Assembly: GCA_000320605.2 (NCBI GenBank)
Contig: KB445800.1
Span: 1-51,334 of the forward strand
Length of the DNA stretch: 51,334 bases
Direction: 5' to 3'
Source: Gelatoporia subvermispora B
Taxonomy: Eukaryota; Basidiomycota; Agaricomycetes; Polyporales; Gelatoporiaceae
Below, one piece after another: positions 36,278-47,780 of the stretch. Below the pieces are notes generated by a model. That model was not told where the DNA came from. It did no database searches and saw nothing but the letters and a program-made list of their open reading frames with translations. The position numbers and the translations under genes are program-made. Every line of letters starts with the position of its first letter. Positions within the stretch are counted from its first letter, which is position 1.

Positions 36278-38632
36278 ATGCATGTGCTTGACCGGTCTAT
36301 CTTACGGCTTTTCCTGTGCACCATCTCCGTGGTGGGCGAGGCGACTGCGATATGGCCCATCCCGAGGTTTCTTTCCACAGGGTCCTCTGCGGTCAAGCTG
36401 TCGGCGAGCTTCGCTGTCCACATTGATGTTCCGCACGCCCCTAAGGATCTCTCGGATGCAGTCTCGCGCTCCAAGTCTCGCTTGCAAACCGACAGCTTTC
36501 AGCGTCTTGTCTTGGGAGGCGCATCGCAGGATGCTGCAGCCGTACGGACTGCTCACGAGCTCGATACTTTGAGCTTGGTGCTGACACCTGGGTCGTCGAT
36601 ACGAACTGTGTCGGAGGAGACCACAAGTCCTATCAATGCAAAAGACGAATCGTATACGCTGTCAATTCCGAGTCAACAAGCTCAAGCTGTACTTACCGCG
36701 AACTCGACACTCGGGCTCCTCAGAGGTCTGACCACCTTTGAGCAGCTGTGGTATGACTTCAACGGGACGAAGTACCTGCTTGATGCTCCGATTAACATCA
36801 TAGATGAGCCAGCATTCGTGAGCTTCCGTCGTTCTGCATTAGATCCTTACTGGATAGTGACTCGCCGTGTCATTACAGCCGTACAGAGGTTTCTCCTTCG
36901 ATACGTCCAGAAATTTGTGGGTGTGCGATTATGTGTCTTTCCGATATCGTTATCGAGATAGTGCAGTTATCCCGTCTCAGATTTTCTTCGCACCATCGAC
37001 GGCATGTCCATGGTGAAGGTAAGCAGGTCTACCGATAATGGCCGATACCGTCCCAATATCCTTCGATGATATACAGCTCAGTATCCTCTACTGGCATGTG
37101 ATCGATAGTCAAAGCTTCCCCCTGGAAGTGTCTACGTTGCCCAATTTGTCGGCCAAAGGTGCTTATTCTACGGACGAAGTCTACTCGGAAGAGGACGTCC
37201 AGCAGATCATAGCTTATGCTAATGCGGTAAGTACCTATCGTGCCTTAGTATGGTTCCTCTTACCTCATTTTATCTAGCGCGGCGTGGATGTCATTATGGT
37301 GTGTCCATCGTTCATTTTGCTCAGCCCAGTCCTGGAATCCTCCTGCAGGAGCTCGATTCTCCGGGTCATACCACCGCGATCTCATCCGGCTACCCTGAAC
37401 ATATCGCATGCGCGAATAAATCGCCCTGGGCTACATACGCGAGCGAGCCTCCAGCAGGGCAGCTTCGCATCGCGTCGGATGCAACGATCGAATTTGCCAA
37501 GACGCTCTTCGATTCTATTAGCAGCAGATTGCCTGGCACCATGACTAGTTCCGGGGGCGATGAAGTGAATTTGCCTTGCTGGGAGGAGGACGAGGAGACG
37601 CAGGTAGATCTGGCGCAGAAGAATGTCAGCATCGAGCAAGCGCTGGATTCATTTATCGGAGAGGTGCAGGGCGTGCTAAAGAAGAACAGGAAAGTACCGT
37701 TTATCAAAAGTGGTAGGTTGGAATCTCATTCCGAGCGATAATATCTAAATCTTGCTACCCACAGACATGGTGTTGACCCACAACGTCACGGTCACCAATG
37801 ACACGGTCGTTGTGTGAGTGTATTGTGGGAGTAGAGATTCAAGTCAGTAGGACTTTGCTCTAACGACGCCTTCGCAGAGTTTGGCAAAAAGCTGCGGATG
37901 CTCCGGCTGTGGCGTCTCGGAACTTGCGATTCATTCATCAGCCTTCAGATTACTTCTACCTTGTAAGCGAATTAGGCCCTTCGACTACGATGGGCGGAGG
38001 CTAATGTTCCGGAGGATTGTGGCGCCGGAGAATGGCTTGGAGCAGACATCCTTGGGTGCGCAGGAACAAAGCTCCGAGCGGGACAACGGCACTTACTCTT
38101 AGCATAGAAATAGCTGGTGTGATCCTTTCAAGACATGGCAAAGGGTGAGCAAGCCCTGCATCTCATTCGCGAACATATTGACGATGATCCTAACATAGGC
38201 TTACTCTTTCGATCCGCTGGCCAACTTGACCGAATCTCAGTACCCTCTTGTCTTAGGAGGTTGGGCGCTTGCTGTTCCGACAGATGTGATGCTCACTCAG
38301 AAACATAGGCCAAATGCCGATCTGGAGCGAGCAAACAGACCCGGAGAACCTCGACCCGATCATCTGGCCGCGTCTAGCTAGCGGCGCTGAGGTGTTTTGG
38401 ACCGGAGCAACCCTCCCAGATGGGACACCGCGACTCGGTGAGTTGGGAGCGTGCAGAAGATGGAATCGCTTCTAACGCTGGCCATCCAGGTCCCAATACC
38501 ACGAGTGGGATCCAGGCCTTTGCACGCCTGCACGAGCTTCGCTTCAGATTGGTGGATAGAGGGATTAGGGCGATTGCACTGCAACCAAAATGGTGCGTGC
38601 TAAGGCCCGGAGATTGTGATCTCACGGCGTGA
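36278..38632 (+). CDS. GH20 beta-N-acetylhexosaminidase
   Basis: Predicted 569-residue secreted family 20 glycosidase that removes terminal N-acetylhexosamine from chitin oligomers. A signal peptide (LRLFLCTISVVGEATA) is followed by the mature start IWPIPRF. The N-terminal domain leads into the TIM barrel: PYRGFSFDTSRNFYPVSD, ILYWHVIDSQSFPLEV, ELDSPGHTTA, the catalytic Asp338-Glu339 pair in SSGGDEVNLPCW, HNVTVTNDTVVVVW, DCGAGEWLG and NSWCDPFKTW. It ends CVLRPGDCDLTA. Twelve introns: 36818-36878, 36917-36966, 37019-37076, 37227-37277, 37299-37348, 37713-37764, 37814-37877, 37963-38014, 38056-38107, 38145-38198, 38260-38308, 38438-38489. Exon 5 is only 21 nt. The exons sum to 570 codons. Where the family has VVWEEM, this protein has FIKSDM (residues 385-390), so an active-site tryptophan is replaced; activity may differ. 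The start at 36278 is chosen because it puts the signal peptide at the N-terminus. Confidence 0.9.
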
Positions 38633-38780
38633 GGGCCAGACTATATATGGTAGTGCAGTTAGCCTAGGCATGGGTGGTATATGAGCAAATGGTAGTACAG
38701 AACAAGATGATAGTGCAAAGCGACAGACAACATCGACAAGTAGGGAGCACCTGAGGAGACCAGTGAAAGGATGCGGTCAC

Positions 38781-39521
38781 CTATGTCCCATCTCCTCTCC
38801 GAAGACGATTAAACTTCGGTAGCATCTCCTTGAGATAGTCTGCATGTTTGCGCCGGAGATCTGCTTCTTGCAGCTTTCCTCTGCCACTCCAGTTGCGGCG
38901 CTCGGCTGAAGGCCCATACACCACAGTGTATTCCTCGAGTATCTCGTCCTCGGTGGGCACTAACAAGCAGCCCGCGCCGATGAAGCAGTAGGACGATATC
39001 CGGACAGTATGATGCACGCGCGCACGGGCTGAGATGGTATTCATATTTCCAATTGACGGGGACTCCACGCCTGGAAGACTGGTGGTCAGATTACGCCACA
39101 ATCTTTCGAGTAGCGACGTACGACAGCCAACTTCGAACAGGTTGTCGTCACCGATACGCATGACTTCCTTCCGGCTGTGCCAATCAACGACGGGCCACAG
39201 AGGCAGGATTGGTCTACTCACCGGTTGACCAAGATGACAGCCTCCTCGAGAATACATCCCGAGCCTATGACGATGGGTCCCGCAGCGGCAAAGATGGTCG
39301 CCTTCGGGTGGACAATAGTACCTGCTCGGTCGATGGAATTGGAATGTATCGGCTCAGTGCAAGCGTTGGAGCGAACCTGCACCGATGGTGATGTCTCCCT
39401 TCAGTTCAGCATCCTGGGGGACGACGGCCCTTGAATGGATGGTGATCTTGTCACGCCTGTCTTGACGAGATCAGCACAGCTTTGGGCGAGAAGGATGTGA
39501 GAAGTACATTGCCGGTGGCAT
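38781..39521 (-). CDS. Dynactin subunit 6 (p27)
   Basis: Predicted 178-residue dynactin pointed-end subunit p27, a left-handed beta-helix protein of the dynein activator complex, needed for nuclear and vesicle transport in hyphae. Hexapeptide-repeat segments are clear: ITIHSRAVVPQDAELKGDIT, GTIVHPKATIFAAAGPIVIG, CILEEAVILVNR, VMRIGDDNLFEVGCRVESPS, and RARVHHTVRISSYCFIGAGC. The closing helix ends DYLKEMLPKFNRLRRGDGT. Introns: 39457-39507, 39322-39376, 39175-39221, 39071-39121; the exons sum to 179 codons. Exon 1 is just 14 nt (MPPAM). It converges with the GH20 gene over 148 bp and starts about 270 bp from the divergent BTB/CAP-Gly gene. Confidence 0.9.
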
Positions 39522-39789
39522 GTTTACTCGAGAACGGATGGTGTAGCGGAAGGAAAGAGATGTTTGGATTACATGAAGTTGGCGGATTGCCAAGGAACGG
39601 AGGAACACGGTTCGCGAGGAGATAAGGGAAGGAGGAGGCGTTGACCCGCGTTGGCGCGTCTTGGTTCCTCGTTGCAGGAGGTGTTGGCGGCAGGCGTCTG
39701 CCCTCCCTCTCAACTCTCTCGATACCCTTTCCCTCCCTCTCCTCATTTCCCTTTCCTCTTTTCCTGTTTTTCCCTTTCATGCATATGTC

Positions 39790-42700
39790 ATGGCTCCGGC
39801 CATCACTGCTGCTTCCGCTCCGCCCGTCCTCGAAGAAGCCACGAGAAACTCCACGCTCGCCTGGCAGGAAGACCTCAAATCTCTCTTCATTCAAGCCAAA
39901 GATCGCTTCTCCGACGTAGTATGGGAGCTCCAATATGAGCAGGGAGCCGATAGTCAGACTCCGGAAGAGGTTTGGGGCCACAAGGGTGAGTTGTCAGTCA
40001 CCATTCTTTGCCACAGTCATCGCGTCCGCCGAGAATGCGACCCCCCCGTTGCTACATCCACATAATCTCTTGTCATGCCGTGTCTCGAGTCTAGCCCACG
40101 GATACACTGCGTGTGCTGTTCATTGTCGAAGTTCTGGTGTCTTAAACCATCTACGGAGGAGATCATACTCCACCGCTTTCTCCCGATGACCTTCGCTTTG
40201 TTCCGCTCGTTCGTCCCGTTTCAACCATCGTTGCTGATCGTTAAATAGCAATCGTATACGCGCGTGCGCCCCCCAGCTTCCAAGCACGCTATTTCTCATT
40301 CAAACCGCCGCCACCGATCTCGCCGCACCCGTACTCTGCGTCGCCAACTGGGACGTTACCTGCGCAGTCAGCTCTCTCACTGTCCCTCGGTGTAGATTTC
40401 GATTCTCGCTCACCGACGCCGTACCGAGCTGTCTCACCAGCTCCGTCTGCCAACGCAGGCCCCCTTCTACGGCTTCCGACATCCATCAATCCCATTCTCT
40501 TCTCCAATGAACTGGAGTACCTCTACACGGGCAGGGGGTTCGGTGAAGCATTTGAGTTCCTCTTTGACACTTCGGAAAGCCGTGAAGAAGGCGATGCCGA
40601 GGAGGCTAGAATAGACAAGTTGCGCAAGGACCTCGTCTTCATGTGGAGATCCCGTCTCTACTCAGACATCCGACTAGCACTCGAAGGCAACTTCTCTTCA
40701 ATGAACCACGATAACGCAACTGCTGTTTTTTCTTCACACCGCTTCATGCTTGTCTCCCGATCCCCGTATTTCCATAACCGATTACTCTCATGGGCCGTGA
40801 CTAAAAGCTCTGGCGAGCCGCTTACATTGACTCTTCCCTCTCCACCTTTCACTCCGGCGTCTCTGCATTTCACTCTTGGATTCATATACACTGGGACTCT
40901 TGTTTTCTCTCACCGTACATTCGACTTGGACACTGCTTTCCATATCATGCGTTCTGCCACATACCTGGCACTCGATACCCTCTACGACGAGATCCAGGCA
41001 CGCATCGTCCAGGAGATGATGCACGGTCTCTTCCACGCCTTCCTCGAATTCTCGGAGTATGAGAATATCACCGGTGGCAAATGGGGCACTGGTGGTTGCC
41101 GTTGCCGCCAATGCGCGCGTCGCGCACCCCGTGTTCTCGAGTTCGCGCTGCTTGACGACGTGAAGAATCCTCATCTCGAGCGAGGCGCACGTCGCGCGCT
41201 CGTCGGGCTCTTCGGCGAGGGCTGGTGCTCCTCCGAATTCGCCCACCTTCCTCAGAAATACCGCGACTCCATCCTCAAGGGCGTCGCGAAGCGGACAACT
41301 CCACAGAATGTGTTTGCTCTCTTGGATGCCGCGCAGACCGCGCTCCGCAAACTGGAACCTGTGATTGACACTTGGGCCGATGTTGTCAAGGACATGATTA
41401 TGGCTGGACGCAAAGTGATTGACGACGTCATTGCCTCTCAGGCCGCTCAGTGCTTCGAGCAAGAGGAGTGGCTTGAGATCATGGAAGCGGACGGCGTTCG
41501 CTTTGAAGACGGTGAGAAAGTAGAAGAGATTATGGAATCTGTCAGAAGGGGTATGAACGAGAAGAATGCCGGGCATCTCTATCAGGTACGCTCTGCTCGT
41601 TTGCGGTCAGAGGTGCTCACTTACTGATGGCATGTGAATTTCAGGCACTTCTTTCGTCCATCCTCTTGCGCCCGCACCCCGTGGAGGTGGGCCAGTCGAT
41701 GCTTTCTTCGACGTCTCATATACGCGTGCAAGTGGAACAAACTCGGATGGATCTCCTCCGATGGCTGCGCAGACGATGGCTTGGTGTCAAACAGGAAGGC
41801 GGATTCGATGGGCTTGAGCCTTGGGCGCTGAAGGAGATTTGCGATGGTATGTGTAATCGACTTCTATGCTTGTTCTGCACGGCTCAGCTTTGCCGTTCGC
41901 AGAAATTGAGATCAGCTTAGATGACGCCTTGGGCCCTACGACACCAACTGCGACCCCTCGGGGTGCTGCGCGGAACGGCCTGCGGCCGAGTATGAGGAGA
42001 GAACATGAGAGTGACGCATCGAGCATGCACTCGTTACGGACCGGAGTGCTGAGAGGTGCTGCCGGTAAACACGGCGATGAAGCTGTCCACTCTTCGGGCG
42101 CGTCCGTCAGGTCGCTGGCGAAGAGCACCCACTCTGTCTCCTCAAGACTCAGCACAACGACGGCTTCGCGGCGTATGGGGCCATCTGGGGGCCCTCGTCC
42201 AGATTCGAAGCTCACCCCTCCTAATGCATCGGCAGCGTCCTCTATACATTCTGTTTCGGAGGATCTACCGCCCTACGTCTCGACACCCCGGCAGAGCGTT
42301 ACTGACGTCCCTGTGCGCCGTAACGGGCCCAGCTCCGTCGCCCAGTCAGACGCAGCTTCCCGTGTACGATCGAGTGCTGCATCAGTCAAGTCGGCGCGCT
42401 CCACTACGTCAACAATCCGGAAATCGGCTGCGCCTGGGCCATCGACACTACGCCCAACGTCGTCCGCGTCATCAAGGCCAGTCTCGTCAAGGCCAGTCTC
42501 GTCAGTCTCATCAAGGCCAGTATCATCAGTCTCGTCAAGGCCGGTCTCGTCAGTCAGCGAGACTTCGACAGCCTTTGCAACAGCCAAGTCCGATCTCACC
42601 CCGAGCTCGGCAGCGCGTAGCCGCCGGGGCTCCACCACTTCGTCCATCTCCACAGTCAGCGTGAAGACCACCGCGACGTCGACCCCGAGGTTGACCAGAT

Positions 42701-43638
42701 CTGCAGCACCATCCAGGATCTCACGAACATCCACTGCATCAACGAATGGGAAGCGGCCTCCACTTTCCCCAGTTGACCCCGCCAAGCTGAGCACGGGCGC
42801 TAGAAAGCCATCAACAGCGTCGATCCGATCGACAGTATCCACAACATCAACCACTGCGAAGAAGCTCCCCGTAAAGAAGCCCGTTACTTCATCCCCTAAA
42901 CCATCAGCGTCCCCTAAGCCATCCGCATCTCCCAAGCCACCGTCGTCCCCGAGACCTTCGTCGTCGCCTATCAGCCGCACTTCCTCAGCCGCTACAAGCA
43001 GCGGAGATGGCACCATCAAAGGGAAGAAGAAAGCTGCCTCCATCATCTCTCATGCGAAGGAACCAACAGCAGATTCGACCAACGGCTCCCTCAAGCGGAA
43101 GAGCTCTTCTGACACGATCACTGGCACAAAACCAGCAGACCAGTCTTCGCAATCATCGACCGGTGTTCCTCGCGGTGCAACTTTGGATATCGGCATTCCA
43201 TGCATCATCTCTTCCAAGAAAGCTCGTTTCCGCGCATACGCACGCTACATCGGAGAGGTGGAGGGAGAGGTAGGGCCATGGGTAGGCGTCGAAGTACCCG
43301 TCAGCGATGCGTGGCCAGGAGACAAGCTCGATGGCCGACCATGGCACGACGGTACCTGGGGAGGCATCAGGTACTTCGACATTGGGAGCCCCTCGGAGTG
43401 GGAGTATGGAGATGGTCGAGCAGCGCGCCAGAGGCGATTCGACTGGTTGACCAGCCTAACTAAGGATCCGAAGGGTACACTAAAGAGAGAAGGCGATCAG
43501 CTCAGTATTTACAGGGTCAAGAGGCTCCGGAGCGTGTCCCCCGCCGTATCGGATACCTCGAATTCGGAGTCGAGGGGTCTCTTTGTACGGCCACAACAAG
43601 TTCTGTATGTCGTAGACGCTGTAGGTTCCGATCTTTGA
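39790..43638 (+). CDS. Tandem BTB and CAP-Gly domain protein
   Basis: Predicted 1156-residue protein joining two BTB/POZ-like modules to a C-terminal CAP-Gly domain. First BTB: EVWGHKAIVYARAPPSFQAR (about residues 60-80), its second half after a Ser/Pro-rich insert (NELEYLYTGRGFGEAFEFLF). Second BTB: SDIRLALEGNF, VFSSHRFMLVSRSPYFHNRL, LHFTLGFIYTGTLVF. Residues about 600-1000 are a low-complexity Ser/Thr/Pro/Arg linker with SSRPVSSVS repeats and SPKPSA repeats. CAP-Gly (about 1005-1075): RARYIG-like YARYIGEVEGEVGPWVGVEV, DGTWGGIRYF. CAP-Gly domains bind the C-termini of tubulin or EB proteins; BTB modules mediate dimerisation or Cul3 binding. This suggests a microtubule-associated adaptor. Introns: 39986-40248 (263 nt, the longest within any coding sequence of the window), 41586-41644, 41847-41902; the exons sum to 1157 codons. 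Confidence 0.85.
42467..42560. repeat. coding minisatellite (SSRPVSSVS)
   Basis: Short tandem units built on TC(A/G)TCAAGGCCAGT(C/A)TC(A/G)TCAGT lie inside the BTB/CAP-Gly gene and encode repeated SSRPVSSVS blocks in the linker. The units are imperfect but keep the reading frame. Confidence 0.7.
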
Positions 43639-43922
43639 TATCCCCGTCTCAATGCGCCAGACACAGTATGTATACCTCCGCTGCGCGTAATTGCCCTAAT
43701 CGACGTATGACTCGACGTGTTACTCGCTGGATTCCATGTACTGTTTGCTTTCAGTTTTGTTTCCGGATTTGCACTGCATCACCGACACTCATTCAGCTCC
43801 AGTTTAATCTGTTCTGTGCTATCCATACAGTCACTCCTTGTTCTGTCCTCGTTCAATGGCATTGCTGTAGGCTCTCATGCATACACATCCGGACGCAATA
43901 CTCTCGTGCATGTCCACGTCAA
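43639..43922. other. convergent intergenic
   Basis: This 284-bp interval holds the 3' ends of the BTB/CAP-Gly gene and of the alcohol dehydrogenase. No other feature is seen. Confidence 0.4.
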
Positions 43923-45585
43923 TCATGGCCACGGATTGAACAGGATTTTACCGCATTCTCCCTTGTCAAACAGCCTATAACTTTCCGGGGCGTCATCCAA
44001 GTGCACGATCCGGTCAATCAGACTGGCCTCCTCCCCAACACTGCCGAACACGTCTTGCCTTTTGAGTAGGATGTCGAGTGCGATGGGGAAGGTCGCGCGC
44101 ACTGGACAGCGCCCGAAGTCGAACGACACATTCTTGTCGTATACTTCGCGGCCGGTGAATGGTACCGGGGGCTCTTGGTGCACACCCACCGAGCTGATTA
44201 CTCCAAAGGGGCGCACGAGCTCGTATGCCAACTTGAGAGCGCTGTTGTTGCCTACTACCTGTTCGGATTGGATCAGACATCAGTTTGGCGGGACGTTCTG
44301 TCTTATGGAGGGGTCTTACTTCGAGGATAGCATTGCAACCCGCGCCATCCGTGCACTCGCGGACCAATCGAGTTCCCTCGTCGACGGACGCAACGCGGAA
44401 GCTGCCTGTCCCTTTTCCGGCTTGATCGATTGTGGTGTATACGGCTTCCATTTTGCGCCTTCTCGACTCGACCAAGTCGATGGCGATGATCTGGAACTGC
44501 AGACCCTTGTCTTTCTCGAGGGATGCTAGCATGTCTAGAAGCGCTACGGTAGCGCACTGAGAACGACGAATACTTATAATCTAGGTCGGTTGATGTACGC
44601 GGCAGAACGTACCACTCCCACAGGTCCGAGGCCTACGACAGCGATAGTGAGCAGGCGGTCATTGGGTTGCAACGGGGCACTAGTCTGGCTGCTCAGACCG
44701 TACGGCAGGAAGGAACCCGAGGGATACGGGACTCCGTGGAGGACTGGCGACAGCTTGGGATGTTGCAAAGCTTGCAACGCAGCGAAGACACCTGTCGGTA
44801 GAATATCCGCCAGGAGAATTAAGGAGCTCGGCGAGAGAGCTGAGATATCAGATATCTTGCCGCCGAGTGAATTGGACTGTAATGTGCTGAGGCTGTATAG
44901 AGTGCCCCCCGCTTTCGGGATCCGGGCATACTGTGCTTGTCCCCCTGGCAGAGCAGGAATTCCGAAGAGCGTCGAGTGAACACAGCGGCATGTCACCCCG
45001 AGGCGACAGAATCTTTGTACAGTAGGTTAATATAAGATCCCAGAATTGGCAAACTGTAGAGACGCACTGGCACTCGCCACAGGAAACAGTGAAGGGAGAG
45101 ACAACGACGTCTCCGACTTTGAGAATCGAGTACAGTTCCGGCCTCTCTGTTGCACCGGGATGGAAACTGGAACCAAGGGCAACAACTTCGCCGACAATTT
45201 CATGTCCGCATATCGCACTGTCGCAAAGTATAGTAAGCCATATTGATCTGGAGTGAAAGACCATAGATCCTACGCTTCGTTGATGTCTTCGTGGCCTCTG
45301 TAGATGTGCAGATCGCTACCGCAGAGACCCGCTAACTTTGTCGATGTATCAGGAGCTAAATCCACACCTAACCTGGGTCCTTATGATAATCACTCACGGT
45401 GATCTTCACGATGGCATCGTCAGGGTGTAAAATTCTGAATGAGAAGTCATAAACATCATACGTCAGGTCCGCCAAAATATCGAGGTAACGGGTACATACT
45501 GAGGAACGGGGACGTCTTCAACACGAATGTTGTACGCCGGAGGATACCAGCGAACTGCTCGCTGTGTTTCCGGCAGCGAAGACAT
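43923..45585 (-). CDS. Zinc-dependent alcohol dehydrogenase (MDR family)
   Basis: Predicted 435-residue medium-chain dehydrogenase/reductase. N-terminus: RAVRWYPPAYNIRVEDVPVP. Catalytic zinc site region: LAGLCGSDLHIYRGHEDINE and ICGHEIVGEVVALG. Structural zinc region: SPFTVSCGECQFCRLGVTCR, restored only after removing intron 45013-45067. Nucleotide-binding fold: LTIAVVGLGPVGVCATVALL. C-terminus: FDKGECGKILFNPWP. Introns: 45435-45499, 45336-45397, 45218-45273, 45013-45067, 44557-44612, 44259-44319; the exons sum to 436 codons. It belongs to the glutathione-independent or threonine-dehydrogenase-like branch common in fungi. The substrate is unknown. It is somewhat longer than the usual 350-400 residues owing to an extended central segment before the Rossmann fold. 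Confidence 0.9.
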
Positions 45586-45937
45586 CGCGAAATTGGTTTT
45601 ATTTCGACGCAACAAAATGCAACCAAGTGGTCTATGATGACGATCGTTATCTACGATCTACGTACTCTGCATGAGTCAGGTCCCAAATATGGCAAAGCAC
45701 TACATTGCCGCGGGCCGAAAGCGAGTCAAAGGGACGCGGATAGCAATTCCGGTCGTTCGTTCACCGACCACGAAGGTAGTATTGCTGCTGCTGAGGTTTC
45801 CATGAATGATCACTATTGTACACGGGATTATGGCAGAGAAGTATGTATGCAAAATCTGAATACGCGATACCGCAGACAGGCAGTATCCAGACGCTAGAGC
45901 CCGATTGAGCCAAATGGTCCGCCATAACTTCCTGGAC
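45586..45937. other. intergenic, promoter of the alcohol dehydrogenase
   Basis: About 350 bp lie between two genes in tandem on the minus strand. It must carry the dehydrogenase promoter and the 3' UTR of the upstream gene. Open frames here lack motifs. Confidence 0.4.
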
Positions 45938-46949
45938 TTAATCGCTCCAGCTTTGCGAAATCTTGCCGACATCTTGTATTCGGAAATCTGCGACAAATGA
46001 CAGCTCTTGCGGCTGCTCGCCAACTTTCCCAGATTGATGACCTGGTGTAACATCGTCCTTGGTTTGCGAAGTATTAGGCATAGCACTATTGAAGTGGTCT
46101 ACGAGATCGTGCTGCCTGGGCGTTGTTGATGATCGTCCGTCTGTCTGCACATCCACCCGAGGATCATCTGAGCGAGAAAGGCTCAGTCTGCGGCACGTTG
46201 CAGAGCGGCCGCGAGTGAGCTTTGAAGGTCCGATGGAGAGACCGGTGGCGGTGGGCACGATGCGCATGCTGAATAACGGTCTGGGCTGTTCAGTCGTCAT
46301 CGTGTCCGGAGGAAGGTATGACGCGTCACCCGGGTGCAGGGAAGACGACGACGGGCTAGTATGGGATGGCGATAGATCGCGCGAAAGCGGGTACGCAGGT
46401 GCGCTGGTATTGTTTGCCGTTGGGGTTGTCTCGGATGACGTATTCGATTTCGTTGCGTCTCGGAGATCGTTTTGAATTTCGGACAGACAGCGCCTGCTGG
46501 TATCGTGCGGGAATTGAGCGAGGAAGGGATTGTTGTAGATGTTGAAGGGCAGCTGGGCGTTAACATTGACCATCTTCCTGATGAGGAGTAAGGGGCACGG
46601 CGTTAAAGAAATATGATCTGCGGAGTCGCTCGTCCCGAAGAATGAACAGACGACCTACCCTTCCTTTGCGCGGACGATTGTCCCCATCCGCTCCCTCAGC
46701 TCGTGCGGATCGACGGCGTAAATCCGCACGCTGCATCACGCTGGTCAGCTTCTGAGTCGAGTAATAGTCCTTCAGAGCAAGACGCACGATTGGAACTCCT
46801 CCGTTGGGGGCAAGAGATGCGTGTGCTCATCGGGCTCATCCTGGAGGATGCAATCTCGGTCAGAGTCGTTGGATGTGGCACGAGTGACTCACAGGGCTAG
46901 ACGGATGGGCCCGGAAACAACTGCAGATGATGTGACAGATATCGGCCAT
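45938..46949 (-). CDS. Small basidiomycete protein, possible LAMTOR1/Ego1-like anchor
   Basis: Predicted 273-residue protein assembled from four exons (introns 46841-46892, 46731-46787, 46578-46658; the exons sum to 274 codons). The N-terminus MADICHIICSCFRA has four cysteines suitable for palmitoylation. Next comes DEPDEHTHLLPPTEEF, which resembles the acidic dileucine segment of LAMTOR1/Meh1/Ego1, the lipid anchors of the lysosomal or vacuolar Rag GTPase complex that activates TORC1. The best conserved-looking block is YAVDPHELRERMGTIVRAKE followed by GKMVNVNAQLPFNIY. The last 170 residues are low-complexity Ser/Thr/Pro. No glycine 2 for myristoylation is present, which weakens the LAMTOR idea. 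The intron fit and continuous frame support a real gene; the function is a guess. Confidence 0.5.
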
Positions 46950-47780
46950 AATGGTTTGAGAATGGAGATTGGACTAGGGCATGGTGGGGTGAGGATGATG
47001 AGGTGCATGCGTGCGGAAGCGAGGTGGTCGCGAGGCGAGATGAGATCGGGAATTGGTATTTGGATCTGCTCTACTTTGCGAGCCCCGTGGGGGGCGCTAC
47101 CAGGCACTACCTCGCAGGGTAAAAATAGCACGATTGTTCTCACCTTGCGTAGTGAGAAAACCTCTACAGCCTCGTTTGATGAACGCCGTATGAGCGTGAT
47201 TGTAGGCGTGATTCGTTACGTTTGTCAGCACGCCCGTGTCGGGACGAGGGTGCTGTGCAGCGTCCACGGTGGCGTGTTTCAGCGGTACTATGTCTGTAGA
47301 GAGGCTGTGATGGTTGCAGACGGTGTTGTAGACAGGAGAACAGTGGGCGGGAGTGACGCGCCAGGGAGGGGTTACGAAAGAGGCAACCCTAACCTCGATG
47401 AGGGGGCATGGCGATGGCCGCGGCAGCAAATGAGAGCTCGACGCGACCGACACCGCAACGCCCAGCACCACCGGCCAACGCAGTCGCAGCCAGCATCGAC
47501 GCAGCCAGCATCGACGCAGCCAGCATCGACGCAGCCAGCACTGGCCGACGCAGCCAGCATCGACGCAGCCAGCACTGACCGACGCAGCCAGCAACGCAGC
47601 CGCTTAGCCGGGGAGCGCAGTGCGGCATCCGCAGTCGCATCGCTCGCGCATCGCTCCTGCATTGCTAACATAACCTCTTCGGCTCACACGCCCGAGACAG
47701 CTCATCAGTCCTTTGGGCGGTGATTAAGCCCCCCCCCCTCGACGGCCCTAGTACTTCTCAAGTTATCGTCCGTCAAAGCC
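46950..47780. promoter_or_regulatory. divergent promoter region with minisatellite
   Basis: About 830 bp lie between two divergent start codons. The right third contains the tandem repeat at 47486-47603. Open frames through the repeat on both strands arise from its 15-nt period and are not taken as genes. A run of nine C (47730-47738) and CT-rich sequence precede the right-hand start. Confidence 0.5.
47486..47603. repeat. minisatellite, 15/19-nt units
   Basis: Tandem units GCAGCCAGCATCGAC (47486-47530 three times, 47550-47564) alternate with a 19-nt variant GCAGCCAGCACTGGCCGAC or GCAGCCAGCACTGACCGAC (47531-47549, 47565-47583), then decay into GCAGCCAGCAACGCAGCCGC. It lies 180-300 bp before the chitin-synthase-activator start codon. 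Confidence 0.85.

Noticed and set aside
47097..47671. Cys/Trp/Leu/Arg-rich frames across the minisatellite
   Set aside because: They arise because the 15-nt unit is a multiple of three; no domain, and both strands are equally open.
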